A DNA stretch of 49,858 nucleotides. It comes from an uncultured Chlorobiaceae bacterium. Its GTDB lineage: Bacteria > Bacteroidota > Chlorobiia > Chlorobiales > Chlorobiaceae. How positions within the stretch are numbered: the first letter of the stretch is position 1; every line of letters begins with the position of its first letter. Position numbers and translations under genes: made by a program. The notes under the pieces are model-generated. The model was not told the DNA's origin and ran no database searches. It saw only the letters and a program-made list of their open reading frames with translations. The stretch is taken from the NCBI GenBank assembly GCA_903908555.1, contig CAIVSG010000143.1, forward strand, positions 1-49,858, in the 5' to 3' direction. Shown here one piece after another: positions 16,024 to 25,913 of the stretch.

Positions 16024-17421
16024 ATGGCTAACTACTCAACACATGACATTCAAGAAACGTACATAGCTTTTTTCGGGCGCCCCGCCGAACCAAACGGACT
16101 TGACTACTGGTTATCTGTTGATGACATTCTCGGTATACAACAGATGCACGCTTTTTTTGCTAACCAAATTGAATACCGATCATACTACGCCGATTACATA
16201 AACAGTACAACAGGTGCAATCACCGATGCCGAAGGTATACTCAACGCGGTGTATCAAAACCTTTTTAACCGCAATGCCGAACCTGGTGGAAAGAACTTCT
16301 GGATTCCACTCTTAACATCAGGCGCAGTTACCATTGACAATCTGGTTACTGAAGTTCTTAACGGTGCTCAAAATATAGACTTGATTGAAATTACCAGTAA
16401 ACTGCACGCTTCAGAAGCGTTCACCAATGCCATTAAAAGCATTGATTACTCAGGTTACGCGGGCACTGAAGCTTCCGGCGAGGCACATCATTGGCTTCAA
16501 GGCATAATTGACAGCACAACCCTGAACAGTGCGCTTCAACCTGCTGCATTGCAGGCCATTATCAATCAAGTTATACATAATGGTTCAGATCAGTCCACAG
16601 GGACCATCACTACTCCTGATCCATCAACGGGAACCATTCATTCTTCAGTTCACTCCACAGTATCTATCAGTACTCCGGAAATTGTTACCGATATATATAA
16701 TATACTTGTCGACCATCAGGGTAACCTGACGTTTGATTTAATGAAAATCAATGATATTGCAATAAACTACAGCAACGGAACAGGAGATATAGTACTTTTC
16801 AATAATGATGGTTCGACAAACACGTTAAACCTTTCAGGAATACAAAATGCTTTCCAACTCTCGAATGTCAATGGCATTGAGTTTGGATATGCTCATGGAA
16901 ACGCCTGGGCATTAGTGACGAATCAAACACAAGGAAATGCTTCAGTAACTGAATTTAATCTCTCCAAGATTGCCGAAAGTATCGACTCAATCGTGACTCT
17001 GGTATTATCGAGTAATAGCAGTTCTTTATTGGGATTACACTCTTCAGCACCGGTACATCACCCTGAAGCTACATCCTCAGTTTCCGTTGATGCCCAAAAG
17101 CTTCTCAATACTCTGGAATCTACCTTCATCAGTAACAATCAGCTCCTTGTTGATATTGCCGCTTTGCAGGATATCAAAATGGGCTACACTGACGGGTTGG
17201 CGTGGGTTGAACTGATCAATTCAAACGGATCGACCACGAAGTACAACATCCCGAATATGGGCAATATTTTTGATCTCCATAACGTTGACCATCTGAATTT
17301 CAGTTACACCAATGGTACAGCCGATGCATTGATTACCAATACCGATGGCACAGAGGTTGAGGTTGCCGTCACCGGAATAATCACCGGAATTGAGCATGCT
17401 ATATCGCTGGTACTGCAATAA
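16024..17421 (+). CDS. DUF4214 protein with two internal repeats, probable type I secreted substrate
   Basis: A 465-aa protein. The N-terminal DUF4214 region has the paired motifs YIAFFGRPAEPNGLDYWL (residues about 13-30) and VYQNLFNRNAEPGGKNFWI (about 77-95). After a Ser/Thr/Pro-rich linker (about 190-220) come two tandem units of about 105-110 residues (about 222-333 and 360-465), each with the pattern ...I.Y..G...V...N.DGST...L... and a middle LSNV-GIEFGY / LHNVDHLNFSY. There is no signal peptide and no classic GGxGxDxxx repeat. The acidic, Gly/Asn-rich, Cys-free composition and the adjacent secretion operon suggest export. The C-terminal hydrophobic tail (HAISLVLQ) may be the secretion signal. 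Confidence 0.75.
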   Translation: MANYSTHDIQETYIAFFGRPAEPNGLDYWLSVDDILGIQQMHAFFANQIEYRSYYADYINSTTGAITDAEGILNAVYQNLFNRNAEPGGKNFWIPLLTSGAVTIDNLVTEVLNGAQNIDLIEITSKLHASEAFTNAIKSIDYSGYAGTEASGEAHHWLQGIIDSTTLNSALQPAALQAIINQVIHNGSDQSTGTITTPDPSTGTIHSSVHSTVSISTPEIVTDIYNILVDHQGNLTFDLMKINDIAINYSNGTGDIVLFNNDGSTNTLNLSGIQNAFQLSNVNGIEFGYAHGNAWALVTNQTQGNASVTEFNLSKIAESIDSIVTLVLSSNSSSLLGLHSSAPVHHPEATSSVSVDAQKLLNTLESTFISNNQLLVDIAALQDIKMGYTDGLAWVELINSNGSTTKYNIPNMGNIFDLHNVDHLNFSYTNGTADALITNTDGTEVEVAVTGIITGIEHAISLVLQ

Positions 17422-17570
17422 CAGGCTCTTCGGGTAATTAATCGGCATAGCAAAATAACGTGGAAGACTACCGTAGGTAAGCCCCCCCCACTTTTCTGCT
17501 CCAGTATTGTTCGAATATTCAAGTTAAACCTTCAACCTTTACAGCAAATATTTAACTGCTATAGTATTAC

Positions 17571-18683
17571 ATGCAAAAGTCCCGCCCTAAAATTGTTTTT
17601 ATTTGTACATGCACACCTGATAGTAATGGAGTGGGATGGGAACAGAGAGCTTTCTCAATGCTTCTGGCTTATTCGAAGTATCTTGATGTCGAGTTATGGT
17701 TTCAACCTACAAGTGACAATCCTGATATCAAAAGGTTAACCCAAGTTTCATCTATCTGTTCATCAGTAATCGTTTTTTATCCAATACTGATGAAAACTGA
17801 TGTTCATTTACGAAATATGTTTGATCGAGCACTATCTTCTGCACAATGTGTTCACGTCTATCGAAATATGGAGATAGTAGCAATACTTCGTCATACATGT
17901 ATTATTTGGGATCTTGATGAAATCCCTTGGGATTTGCGGGATGAATCGCGCAACTCTGGCTTAAAATTTTCTACGCCTCATAAAAAAGATGAAAGAGTAA
18001 ACCAGTTTACCAAAGCATTGGAAAAATCAACTGTTGTGCTTACGTCTTCTCCATTGGAAATACACAATGAGCTTGGAGAAGTTACGGTAATACCAAATGT
18101 TTACGTTGACATACCCATCTACCGCAAAAAGAACCATACGTGCAATTTATTATTTGTAGGTAATCTGAACTATCAGCCAAATGTTGATGCCGTTCTTTTT
18201 TTTGCGAAACATATTTTACCCTTATTACCCAGCTATATGCAACTCCATGTTGTAGGTAGAACTCCTATTAACCAGGAAATCCTTGTGGATTTTAATAAAC
18301 TGAGTCTTGACTCACGCATAACCTTCTTTTATGACGTTCAACGTTGTTCACCTTATTACTTTAACGCAGCTGTCGCTATTATACCGTTGCGATTTGGTGG
18401 CGGAACAAAATTAAAAATCCTTGAAGCGTTTGCTCATAGCTGTCCCGTAGTATCAACTTCTATAGGTTGTGAGGGGCTATTGGTAAAAGATGGGGTTGAA
18501 CTCCTTGTTCGAAATGCTGTTCATGATTTTGCCCAGGCTTGTATAGCAATAATAGAAAAACCATTGATAGGTGAGAATCTGGCGAAAAAAGCTTATGACT
18601 TGATTGTGAATGAATATTCACAGGATGTTATTGATAAGCATGTACACTCAGTCCTTCGTGGTATATCAATTCTTCAACATTAA
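17571..18683 (+). CDS. GT4-family glycosyltransferase
   Basis: A 370-aa GT-B protein. It starts PKIVFICTCTPDSNGVGWEQ. The C-terminal domain has LLFVGNLNYQPNVDAV (about residues 199-214) and the donor site RFGGGTKLKILEAFAHSCPV (about 283-302), with the family Glu in ILEAF. It ends with a regular helix. It follows the 465-aa DUF4214 gene by 149 bp on the same strand, and a hairpin terminator begins at its stop codon. A run of eight C lies 82 bp upstream of the start. Substrate unknown; it may glycosylate the neighbouring secreted proteins or contribute to LPS. Confidence 0.85.
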   Translation: MQKSRPKIVFICTCTPDSNGVGWEQRAFSMLLAYSKYLDVELWFQPTSDNPDIKRLTQVSSICSSVIVFYPILMKTDVHLRNMFDRALSSAQCVHVYRNMEIVAILRHTCIIWDLDEIPWDLRDESRNSGLKFSTPHKKDERVNQFTKALEKSTVVLTSSPLEIHNELGEVTVIPNVYVDIPIYRKKNHTCNLLFVGNLNYQPNVDAVLFFAKHILPLLPSYMQLHVVGRTPINQEILVDFNKLSLDSRITFFYDVQRCSPYYFNAAVAIIPLRFGGGTKLKILEAFAHSCPVVSTSIGCEGLLVKDGVELLVRNAVHDFAQACIAIIEKPLIGENLAKKAYDLIVNEYSQDVIDKHVHSVLRGISILQH

Positions 18684-18712
18684 AGCAGGTAACACCGCTT
18701 TAACTATTTTTT
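18680..18712 (+). terminator. Rho-independent terminator after the 370-aa GT4 gene
   Basis: Inverted repeat TTAAAGC (18680-18686) and GCTTTAA (18697-18703), extended inside by GGT/ACC after a bulged A. It is followed by a run of six T at 18707-18712. The stem includes the stop codon. Confidence 0.65.
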
Positions 18713-18716
18713 AAGG

Positions 18717-18932
18717 TCAGTTTACCACCCCTACCAGAGAGAGATACCCCTCACCCGGGTGAGGATCGTCAAAAATACCTGCAGCATAGGCGCTAACAGT
18801 GCTGTATGCCGGGAAATAAATGGATGCTGCAGATACTAATGGATCAGCAGGACGCCCAAAAAAAGCTATGTACGCTTTTTGAAGAGTAGCTGTTGACGCA
18901 GAACTGCTTGAAGTATGGATGTTATAGCTCAT
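18717..18932 (-). pseudogene. Truncated DUF4214 gene (71-aa remnant)
   Basis: Residues about 15-30 (TLQKAYIAFFGRPADP) match the opening motif of DUF4214 proteins, almost as in the intact gene at 16024 (YIAFFGRPAEP). The expected GLxYW continuation and second motif are missing; instead there is an unrelated-looking tail, DDPHPGEGYLSLVGVVN. The frame could be expressed as a 71-aa peptide, but it looks like the 5' end of a lost substrate gene. It sits between two GT4 genes, convergent with the first. Confidence 0.6.
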
Positions 18933-19050
18933 AGCGTATGTTAAACAGAGTTACAGACTGTCGACTCTTTGCAGCACAAAAATGAGCTGCAAAAAGTGCT
19001 TATATATTGTTTACTTCAGCATAGGGAAATATACAATGAACCCATTGTGC

Positions 19051-20370
19051 TTACCTCTCTCCTGACTCGTTCAACTGTTCTTGTTTATGTGGCCTTTCGG
19101 GTACAAATTTGTGCATGTTATCGCCAGCACGTTTCTCTGTGAGGGGCTGAAAAGCACTTATTAGACGCTCTGTTGCACTGTTGAGCGAGTGCGTCCGTTC
19201 AGCGACAAGCTTCGCACGGGCTACGTATTCGCTATACAACAACTCATCGTCGTAAAATTGTATTATTTTTTTTACCAATGGCTCCAGAAACGCACTATTA
19301 AGAAGTTTATTGAAAGGCTTTTCATGACAAATTTCAGGAAGCTTGATTTTCACACCGGCATTTCCGATCATTTCCGGAAGACCTCCCCGGTCCGTGACGA
19401 TGGCAGGAATACCATTTATCATCGCCTCAACTGCAACACGGCCGGCACATTCCCACCAGAGACTTGGTGCAAGGAGTACCCGTGCCCTGCCGTAAACCGG
19501 TCGCATATCATTGGTATGAGGCGTAACCAGAACGTTTTCGAGATGGTCGCGGGGTGAGCCAAGTTGTGTGGTCACATAGTTAAGTAACCGAGGCCAATTA
19601 CTTCTTGATTCAACTACTTCTATGGTAATATCAGGACGGATTTTTTCGAGCAGCAATGCAAGTTGAATAACTACACCAGCCCCTTTTGATAGTGTCGGGT
19701 TGATAAACAGCAAATTCCGGCGTGTATGCTGACTGGCCTGTACAACAGAAGGATCTATAAATATACCCACTGTGGTTAGGTCTATCCCGATTTTCTGGCG
19801 ATAATACTCAGCATTGGCTTTTGAAATTGTAATAATGAGGTCAACATCACGGCACCAGCGTGTACCCTGGTAGGAACCATTGACCAGAAGAAACGCTGTT
19901 GGAATACCTCTCTGCCTTGCTTCGTCGGGGACCAGCAAGTCAAATGACATTCCGCCAAAGCAATACACGAGATCCGGCTTGAAAGTGTCGAGCATATGAA
20001 CATAGAGTGCATACCATTGGTCAAGCTCAAGTGAAGTAATGACGGCGCGGTTAGTGCTTTTGGTGATCACGAGTTGGTGACAGAGCGGTGTATCGATAAC
20101 CTTGCATACTTTGTCGGGATTTAGGTTTGTGTTCCATTGCTCCGGCAGGCGGGAAAGACCATTTTCCGAATCAAATATGGTTGCACCAGCAATTGCTACG
20201 TCGTAGCCATTAAAGGAGAGCTGACGGAGCATTTCTCTGGCATCTATTGCCGCCCCGCTGGATGTATCCAACAGGCTATAGAGTGATGCCCACAATATTC
20301 GTGGCTTGCGATATGGCGTTGTAAGACTATCTTCCTCGGACTCAGCTTTTTTAGCTGGAATATGCTGCAT
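19051..20370 (-). CDS. GT4-family glycosyltransferase
   Basis: A 439-aa GT-B protein. The acceptor domain begins PRILWASLYSLLDTSSGAAI (about residues 24-43), with a charged N-terminal extension before it. The donor domain has NLLFINPTLSKGAGVVIQLA (about 219-238) and the conserved APSLWWECAGRVAVEAMING (about 305-324), the Glu-x7-Glu-like donor site, then PAIVTDRGGLPEMIG. The C-terminus is a hydrophilic tail of about 30 residues. Its start lies 18 nt after the stop of the upstream GT4 gene (20389-21648), so both belong to one transcript. Confidence 0.87.
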   Translation of the reverse strand: MQHIPAKKAESEEDSLTTPYRKPRILWASLYSLLDTSSGAAIDAREMLRQLSFNGYDVAIAGATIFDSENGLSRLPEQWNTNLNPDKVCKVIDTPLCHQLVITKSTNRAVITSLELDQWYALYVHMLDTFKPDLVYCFGGMSFDLLVPDEARQRGIPTAFLLVNGSYQGTRWCRDVDLIITISKANAEYYRQKIGIDLTTVGIFIDPSVVQASQHTRRNLLFINPTLSKGAGVVIQLALLLEKIRPDITIEVVESRSNWPRLLNYVTTQLGSPRDHLENVLVTPHTNDMRPVYGRARVLLAPSLWWECAGRVAVEAMINGIPAIVTDRGGLPEMIGNAGVKIKLPEICHEKPFNKLLNSAFLEPLVKKIIQFYDDELLYSEYVARAKLVAERTHSLNSATERLISAFQPLTEKRAGDNMHKFVPERPHKQEQLNESGER

Positions 20371-20388
20371 ATGGTTAACGATAAACCT

Positions 20389-21648
20389 TTATTTTTGAGG
20401 GGGTGTTTGAGCTGCCAGTTTATTTACCCAGGCTATCTGACGTGGGAGGGTAATGGTTTGCAGATCATAGTTTGCAATGGCATGGGCCCTGGCATTATTG
20501 CCTAATCGGGTACGTGCTTCGGGATCGTCAAGCAGATTGCACACCTCTTCGACAAGCCTGGATATATCAAAGAAGTCAACCAATCGTCCTGTTTCGTTAT
20601 TCTTTATAACCTCCTGCACGGGCTTTGTATTGCTTGCTACAATGGCACAACTGACACTCATTGCCTCGAGCAGGCTCCAGCTAAGGACAAAGGGGTATGT
20701 TAAATACACATGTACCGTGGATATCTGCAGCAATGGAATAAAATGATTATAGGAAATATTGCCCATAAAATGAACGCGTGACCAGTCGGCATCAGTGATG
20801 AGACCACGGACTTCAGCTGTCATGACCTCTCTCCAAGTCCCACCCTTCTTTGGTTTTGTGCCGTAACTCACACCGTTGCCGCCTACTATCAATACTCTGG
20901 CGTTTGGTCTTCTTTTAAGCAGCTCCGGTAATGCACGCATAAAAATATGGAAACCTCGGTATGGCTCAAGATTTCTGTTGACAAAGGTGATCAGTTCATC
21001 AGATTTAGTAAGGATCAGTGTATCAGACGAAGTCTTGATATGCAGTGTGGCACTGCTATTCGGCATAATTCTACGGGTATCGATGCCATCATGGATAACA
21101 GATATTTTTTTATGAAACGATTGAGGAAAGGTAAGCGCCTGCCAGTATGTAGGAGATATGCCGGCATCAGCTAAGGGAAATTGAAGCATATTGTGGAGGT
21201 TTTTAATCCGCATGCGCGGAACATCCGCCGGATCATTTTCCTTGAATTCTAGATCAAAACCAAGATCTGCACCAAATGGCTGATAATAAAACTCGCAGTA
21301 AATACCCAGTTTTGATGATGGCCACACATCCTTTACAAACATGCTTTCGCCCCATCCCGGATGTGCTATAATAGCATCTGGCGTATATCCTTCTTCTTTT
21401 AACTTTAGTGCTGCATGATATACTGCTTCGCCCCTTATTATCTGTGATTCAAAACTAATAAGCCACTCATGAAGCTTTGGGGTACTGCTCTTCCTGGGTT
21501 CATAAATAATTTGTTTGATCCCCTTGAGCTCTGGAGCAAGAGACTTCTTCAAAACAAGTACTCGTACATCATGCCCAAGACGAACTAATGCAGGAGCTAG
21601 TGACTTGAATTGCGCTGGAAAGTTCTGATGGATAAAGAGGATGTTCAC
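20389..21648 (-). CDS. GT4-family glycosyltransferase
   Basis: A 419-aa GT-B protein with the typical opening MNILFIHQNFPAQFKSLAPAL. The acceptor domain includes AIIAHPGWGESMFV and YCEFYYQPFGADLGFD. The donor domain starts FVNRNLEPYRGFHIFMRALP (about residues 224-243). The donor site is PFVLSWSLLEAMSVSCAIVA (about 314-333); it has the second Glu of the usual pair but Ser where the first Glu is often found, a known variation in this subfamily. It is the first of a two-gene minus-strand unit downstream of the 1274-aa DUF4214 gene, and it begins just after that gene's terminator. Confidence 0.88.
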   Translation of the reverse strand: MNILFIHQNFPAQFKSLAPALVRLGHDVRVLVLKKSLAPELKGIKQIIYEPRKSSTPKLHEWLISFESQIIRGEAVYHAALKLKEEGYTPDAIIAHPGWGESMFVKDVWPSSKLGIYCEFYYQPFGADLGFDLEFKENDPADVPRMRIKNLHNMLQFPLADAGISPTYWQALTFPQSFHKKISVIHDGIDTRRIMPNSSATLHIKTSSDTLILTKSDELITFVNRNLEPYRGFHIFMRALPELLKRRPNARVLIVGGNGVSYGTKPKKGGTWREVMTAEVRGLITDADWSRVHFMGNISYNHFIPLLQISTVHVYLTYPFVLSWSLLEAMSVSCAIVASNTKPVQEVIKNNETGRLVDFFDISRLVEEVCNLLDDPEARTRLGNNARAHAIANYDLQTITLPRQIAWVNKLAAQTPPQK

Positions 21649-21712
21649 GATATGATCATTACCAATTGAGGTTCACGTTGGGCTTTTTATTAAAATACCC
21701 TGAATTGTTGGC

Positions 21713-21756
21713 AAAAAAAAAACCTGCCTCTCAATTAAGTGAGGCAGGTCTTTTTT
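21713..21756 (-). terminator. Strong terminator (bidirectional) after the 1274-aa secreted protein gene
   Basis: A perfect 9-bp stem, acctgcctc (21722-21730) with gaggcaggt (21741-21749), and a 10-nt loop. On the minus strand it is followed by a run of about ten T (complement of 21713-21722). On the plus strand the stem is followed by tcttttttaa. It isolates the giant gene from the downstream GT4 genes. Confidence 0.85.
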
Positions 21757-21822
21757 AACATTACTTCTGATCACAGGAGCGATCAATGCTGACCGTCTGA
21801 ATGATCATGAGGTTGGTATAGC

Positions 21823-24800
21823 TTATGCTATTGCAGCAACCCTGAAGTTTTCTGCAGCAAGCGTACCAGAGTTCAAGCCTGTAAGCTGGTCAAAGGTAAC
21901 GGTACCGATAATGGTAACTTCCCATGTCTGTCCTACTCCAGCATCAGTGTCGGTAACATAAGCAAGCGTTACACTGGCTACGTTGTCACCTTCAGCATCA
22001 TTGGTGAATGCGATAACTGCTTCGCCATTATCGTTGATGGAAATATGACCAGCAGAAAGCCCACCAGTAACAAATGTTGTTCCGGCATTGTCAACAATCT
22101 CTGTCAGGTTGGCATTCCATAGGACACCAATACCACCCTGATTAGCACCAACACCAGTAGCCAAATCAATACCATCAGCAAGACTACCGATTACAACATG
22201 TGGAGCAGCACCGGTGAAACCAATCAAGCCGCTGAAATCAAGGGCATCTTCAGTTGTTGTGGCAAGATTTAGATCAGGTAGAACTGCACCTGCATGAAAA
22301 TTAGTGATGGTATCGCCAGTGCTGGACAAATGGGCGCTGTCATAGTTGCTACTGGATACAGCAACTGGATTTCCACCTGTGTGTGCGGCTTCGTGTCCAA
22401 ACACCACAACGTCCTGTTCATGATTCAGTAAGATAATGGTATCATCACCACCGCCACCATATACTGAATCTCTTGTTGCCGTAACATCATTCAGGGTAGT
22501 GATGGTATCATTTCCGCCACCAAAGGTTGTATTATCGGCGTCACCAAAGACATGCTCAACATGCAGAACGTTCAATGTATCAGCTCCACCATTACCAAAG
22601 ACCTGATCCAAACCAGTTCCTTGTGTTCCTCCATCAACCCAAAGCGTATCGGCATTAACCGAACCTTGCACCGTGTCATCCCCACCCAAAAGATTAAGGC
22701 TAACAGCTACAGTGTTTGTATCCAGAATTGTTACCGTATTAAATTCATCGTTGCCATGGACATTCTCAACTTCTGAAATAAATAGAGAAGAGCTGCCGCT
22801 TGCTGCACCTTCAGCGAAATGAACCCAATCAGTACCACCACCACCATTTACTGTAACATCATGGGCACCGGCAGCTAACGTGACAATATCATTACCGTCA
22901 CCTGTGTTAAAGGTATGACTAGACTGTGCAAAATCTACAATATCGTTTCCTGCGGTAAGGTTAAAGGTATTGAAATTGTATGACTCTGTTGGACTATCTG
23001 CAAAGTGAACTGCGTAACCAGGCTGATCGCTGATAGTAAGAACTTCAATATTATTTAGAACTGCTTGATCAAACTGACTAAATAGCGTAAGACCATTGTA
23101 AAGTCCTGCACCAAGAACAAGAGTATCTGTGCCGCCTAGTCCATCTGCAAAATCGGCATGCGTAATTTGAGCAGCGCTGTCAGCATAGAACGTATCGCCT
23201 AAACCTGTTCCTACCAGAGAATCGGCATTTGTTGTAAAATGCATTTCTGTTTGAACATTCAAGACACCAGGACCAATGTTGATGGCGTCATAAGCTGCAA
23301 CTTCACCGTTTGCAATAACTTGAACGTTGTTCACGTAGACCGTAACATTTGAATTACGCTCAACAAGAACGTTAACATCTGAAGCTATTACGTCAATAGT
23401 GTTGATGTACAGTTTACTGTTCTGCGGTACATTCGGGCTTACATTGATAGTCACTGTACCCTGTGTCCCTGCAACTGCAGCATTGACGTCCGTTGTCTGA
23501 TCAAGAAGTGCGTCCGTAAGATCAATGGACCATGTTGTCGCCTCTCCGGTAGCGCTCTTCAGCTCAATACGCTCAAGCCCTGTGATGTTGATGGAATCAG
23601 TAGCACTGATATTGGCACCATTATAAATCACCAAGGTATCCTGAACCGCTGTATTGCGTCCAAGCAGTCCATCTCCAAAATGCAATGAACTCGAGCTATT
23701 TACAGTATTCTCGTTAGCAATGACGGTATCCTTTGTGAGGCCACCATCAAGTCCGACATGGAATTGAGGAGTTGTAATTCCACGAATATCAACAGTCTGA
23801 CCAACAGCTGAATCAAACGTAGAATCAATAGTCCTTACTGTAAGCGAATTCCCATCGGCAGTATCAACCAAGTGATCGGTCAACTCCAGAGTAATCTTTG
23901 TTTCGCGCAAATCGAATACTTCGATACCAGTTGTACGCTGGGTCTCAGAAGCAAGGACATGGCCAAGGGCATCTGATGATCCGGTATTATGGAGCTCAAT
24001 AGTGTCTGTTCCTGTACCACCGATAATGGTGTCGTAGACCTCAAGATCGTGAGCGTCAATAATAAGACGGTCATCACCTGTACCAAGATCGATATAGTCA
24101 TTGCCAATATCGGTAAGAGGAGTACGTTGCGTCAGGAGATCAACAATATCGTCACCTGCACCAGTAGAGATACGGTCATTACCGCCAAGATCATGGACAA
24201 AATCATTACCATCGCCGGTTGTGATAGTGTCGTTGGAAGTTCCTGACAGAATGCTGTCGTTACCTGCACCGGAGTCGATGATATTCTGACCTACAGCGGC
24301 GAGAATAGTGTCGTTGCCTTCGAATGTGGTAATAGTTTTGTTATGAGCTTCCAATCCGAAATCAAGATAGTTGTTACCATGTGCACCGATAACTGTGCTA
24401 TTGAGGGCTTCATTGGAAAGGTCAAGCCTAAGGTTTGCGATCAATCCGTGTGCGTCAACTGTTGTGAGGTTGGGATCCAATGCAGCGACTATCCTGAGAT
24501 CAGCATTACCATCGATGTTCAGGACTGCCAGGTTGTTACCAACATTAAGATCAGCAACCGTGTTGATGACGTTTACCGAGTGAAGGTTAACCTGATCAAC
24601 CAATGATGCACCGACAGGAGTATCGTGTGTTGTAGCGAAGTTAATAGTTGCATTGCGGATTTCCTGCAATGTAAGATCAACAGTATCAACACCTGCTGTG
24701 TATGCGTGTGCATCATAGGTGAAGGTGTGCGTCTCAAGCGTGTCGATAATCTTGATAGCTACATTGTTTACCGACTGAATATCCTGAAAGGTTAAAGCCG

Positions 24801-25647
24801 CACCATCTGTCTCGCGCGAAACGACACCAGTTAAACCTGTCACGTCAGAAAAGTCAATAAGTGAAGCACCTTGAGCAAGTGACTTGACTTCGATAACTTC
24901 AACACTATCAGCAAGGAAGCCGTTAACTGAGTAGCCTGACGGACCAGAGATGCTTACGGTAAGGGTATCAGTTCCTGCGCCACCATGAATAGAATCACCA
25001 AGCTCCAATGTCGACTGAGTGGCACTGAACGTATCGTTACCAGCACCACCATAGAGATTGTCTAGACTTGGCGAAAGTATATTGGTGGTAGAAGGTGTTG
25101 CAACAACACCGGCAACTGCAGCATTAAGAGTAGCTGTGTCTGTCGCCGCGGCCAATGTAGATGCATCGTGAATAGGGGCAAGCCACTGCTTCGCAATCAA
25201 TGCCGGACCTGATCCGGCATAACCGGCAATTTCTTCAGGAGTGTCAAGTGCGTGCGTAAATGCAGTTGCTGCAGCAACCTTACTGACAATTGAAATATGA
25301 TCAACCTCTGTAGCAGGGTTTGCAAGTGCTGCATTTGTAATAACCTCAACAACATTTGCTATTGTAACCGTATGAGCATTAAGTCCTGTAACCCAGTATA
25401 CCAAGCCATTGGTATCAGGAATACGATTGAAAAGATTCTGGTAGATACGGCTGACGACCTGGAAGTTATCCAATCCAGCAAATGTTGCAACATATTCAGC
25501 TGATGTCGAAAATTGATTGCTGATTTCTGACAGAGCACCACCATTGTTAAGCCTGCTGTTCCAGAACGCTAAACCATAAACGTCTGCTGGACGATCAAAA
25601 TAGGCAACATACAGTTGCTCAATTTGGTTAGTGTAATCAATAGCCAT
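21823..25647 (-). CDS. Large DUF4214/RTX-like secreted protein, probable surface protein exported by the type I system
   Basis: A 1274-aa protein with no signal peptide and no Cys seen. The N-terminal DUF4214 unit (about residues 1-90) has LYVAYFDRPADVYGLAFW and IYQNLFNRIPDTNGLVYW. RTX-like Gly/Asp nonapeptide motifs lie in four blocks: about 199-230 (GGAGNDTF), 435-540 (SGAGNDSIL, TTGDGNDFV, STGAGDDIV), 905-945 (NTGDGNDIV), and 985-1085 (GGDDTV, YGGGGDDTI). Beta-rich stretches rich in Asn, Thr and Val lie between. RTX repeats bind calcium and fold outside the cell. The size, composition and adjacent secretion operon suggest a surface-layer-like or adhesive protein. It is transcribed alone between a promoter at about 25708-25736 and a strong terminator. 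Confidence 0.88.
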   Translation of the reverse strand: MAIDYTNQIEQLYVAYFDRPADVYGLAFWNSRLNNGGALSEISNQFSTSAEYVATFAGLDNFQVVSRIYQNLFNRIPDTNGLVYWVTGLNAHTVTIANVVEVITNAALANPATEVDHISIVSKVAAATAFTHALDTPEEIAGYAGSGPALIAKQWLAPIHDASTLAAATDTATLNAAVAGVVATPSTTNILSPSLDNLYGGAGNDTFSATQSTLELGDSIHGGAGTDTLTVSISGPSGYSVNGFLADSVEVIEVKSLAQGASLIDFSDVTGLTGVVSRETDGAALTFQDIQSVNNVAIKIIDTLETHTFTYDAHAYTAGVDTVDLTLQEIRNATINFATTHDTPVGASLVDQVNLHSVNVINTVADLNVGNNLAVLNIDGNADLRIVAALDPNLTTVDAHGLIANLRLDLSNEALNSTVIGAHGNNYLDFGLEAHNKTITTFEGNDTILAAVGQNIIDSGAGNDSILSGTSNDTITTGDGNDFVHDLGGNDRISTGAGDDIVDLLTQRTPLTDIGNDYIDLGTGDDRLIIDAHDLEVYDTIIGGTGTDTIELHNTGSSDALGHVLASETQRTTGIEVFDLRETKITLELTDHLVDTADGNSLTVRTIDSTFDSAVGQTVDIRGITTPQFHVGLDGGLTKDTVIANENTVNSSSSLHFGDGLLGRNTAVQDTLVIYNGANISATDSINITGLERIELKSATGEATTWSIDLTDALLDQTTDVNAAVAGTQGTVTINVSPNVPQNSKLYINTIDVIASDVNVLVERNSNVTVYVNNVQVIANGEVAAYDAINIGPGVLNVQTEMHFTTNADSLVGTGLGDTFYADSAAQITHADFADGLGGTDTLVLGAGLYNGLTLFSQFDQAVLNNIEVLTISDQPGYAVHFADSPTESYNFNTFNLTAGNDIVDFAQSSHTFNTGDGNDIVTLAAGAHDVTVNGGGGTDWVHFAEGAASGSSSLFISEVENVHGNDEFNTVTILDTNTVAVSLNLLGGDDTVQGSVNADTLWVDGGTQGTGLDQVFGNGGADTLNVLHVEHVFGDADNTTFGGGNDTITTLNDVTATRDSVYGGGGDDTIILLNHEQDVVVFGHEAAHTGGNPVAVSSSNYDSAHLSSTGDTITNFHAGAVLPDLNLATTTEDALDFSGLIGFTGAAPHVVIGSLADGIDLATGVGANQGGIGVLWNANLTEIVDNAGTTFVTGGLSAGHISINDNGEAVIAFTNDAEGDNVASVTLAYVTDTDAGVGQTWEVTIIGTVTFDQLTGLNSGTLAAENFRVAAIA

Positions 25648-25707
25648 AGTAATTGTAGTTTTTGTTTGTTGTTTGATATTTGATTAAAACCATTCGAAAT
25701 CTGCCCC

Positions 25708-25736
25708 AATATACTTGTCGCCAGTAGTTACGCCAA
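25708..25736 (-). promoter_or_regulatory. Candidate sigma70-type promoter of the 1274-aa gene
   Basis: On the minus strand, TTGGCG (complement of 25731-25736) is separated by 17 bp from TATATT (complement of 25708-25713). The predicted start of transcription is about 54 nt before ATG 25647. The spacing is ideal, and the -35 box matches the consensus TTGACA at four of six positions. Confidence 0.45.
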
Positions 25737-25913
25737 GCTTTGATTACCTTTAAAATAGAATTTTACATCGCCAACGCAAAACCTGAACTCCCATCTTTTT
25801 TATATTTTTTTTAAATGTTTTAATCATCCAGTTTTATCTCTTTTTCGTTATTCTACACCAGTTACACAGCACTGCCAGGTAGACAACACCACTATGTAGA
25901 CAACATACTTTTC

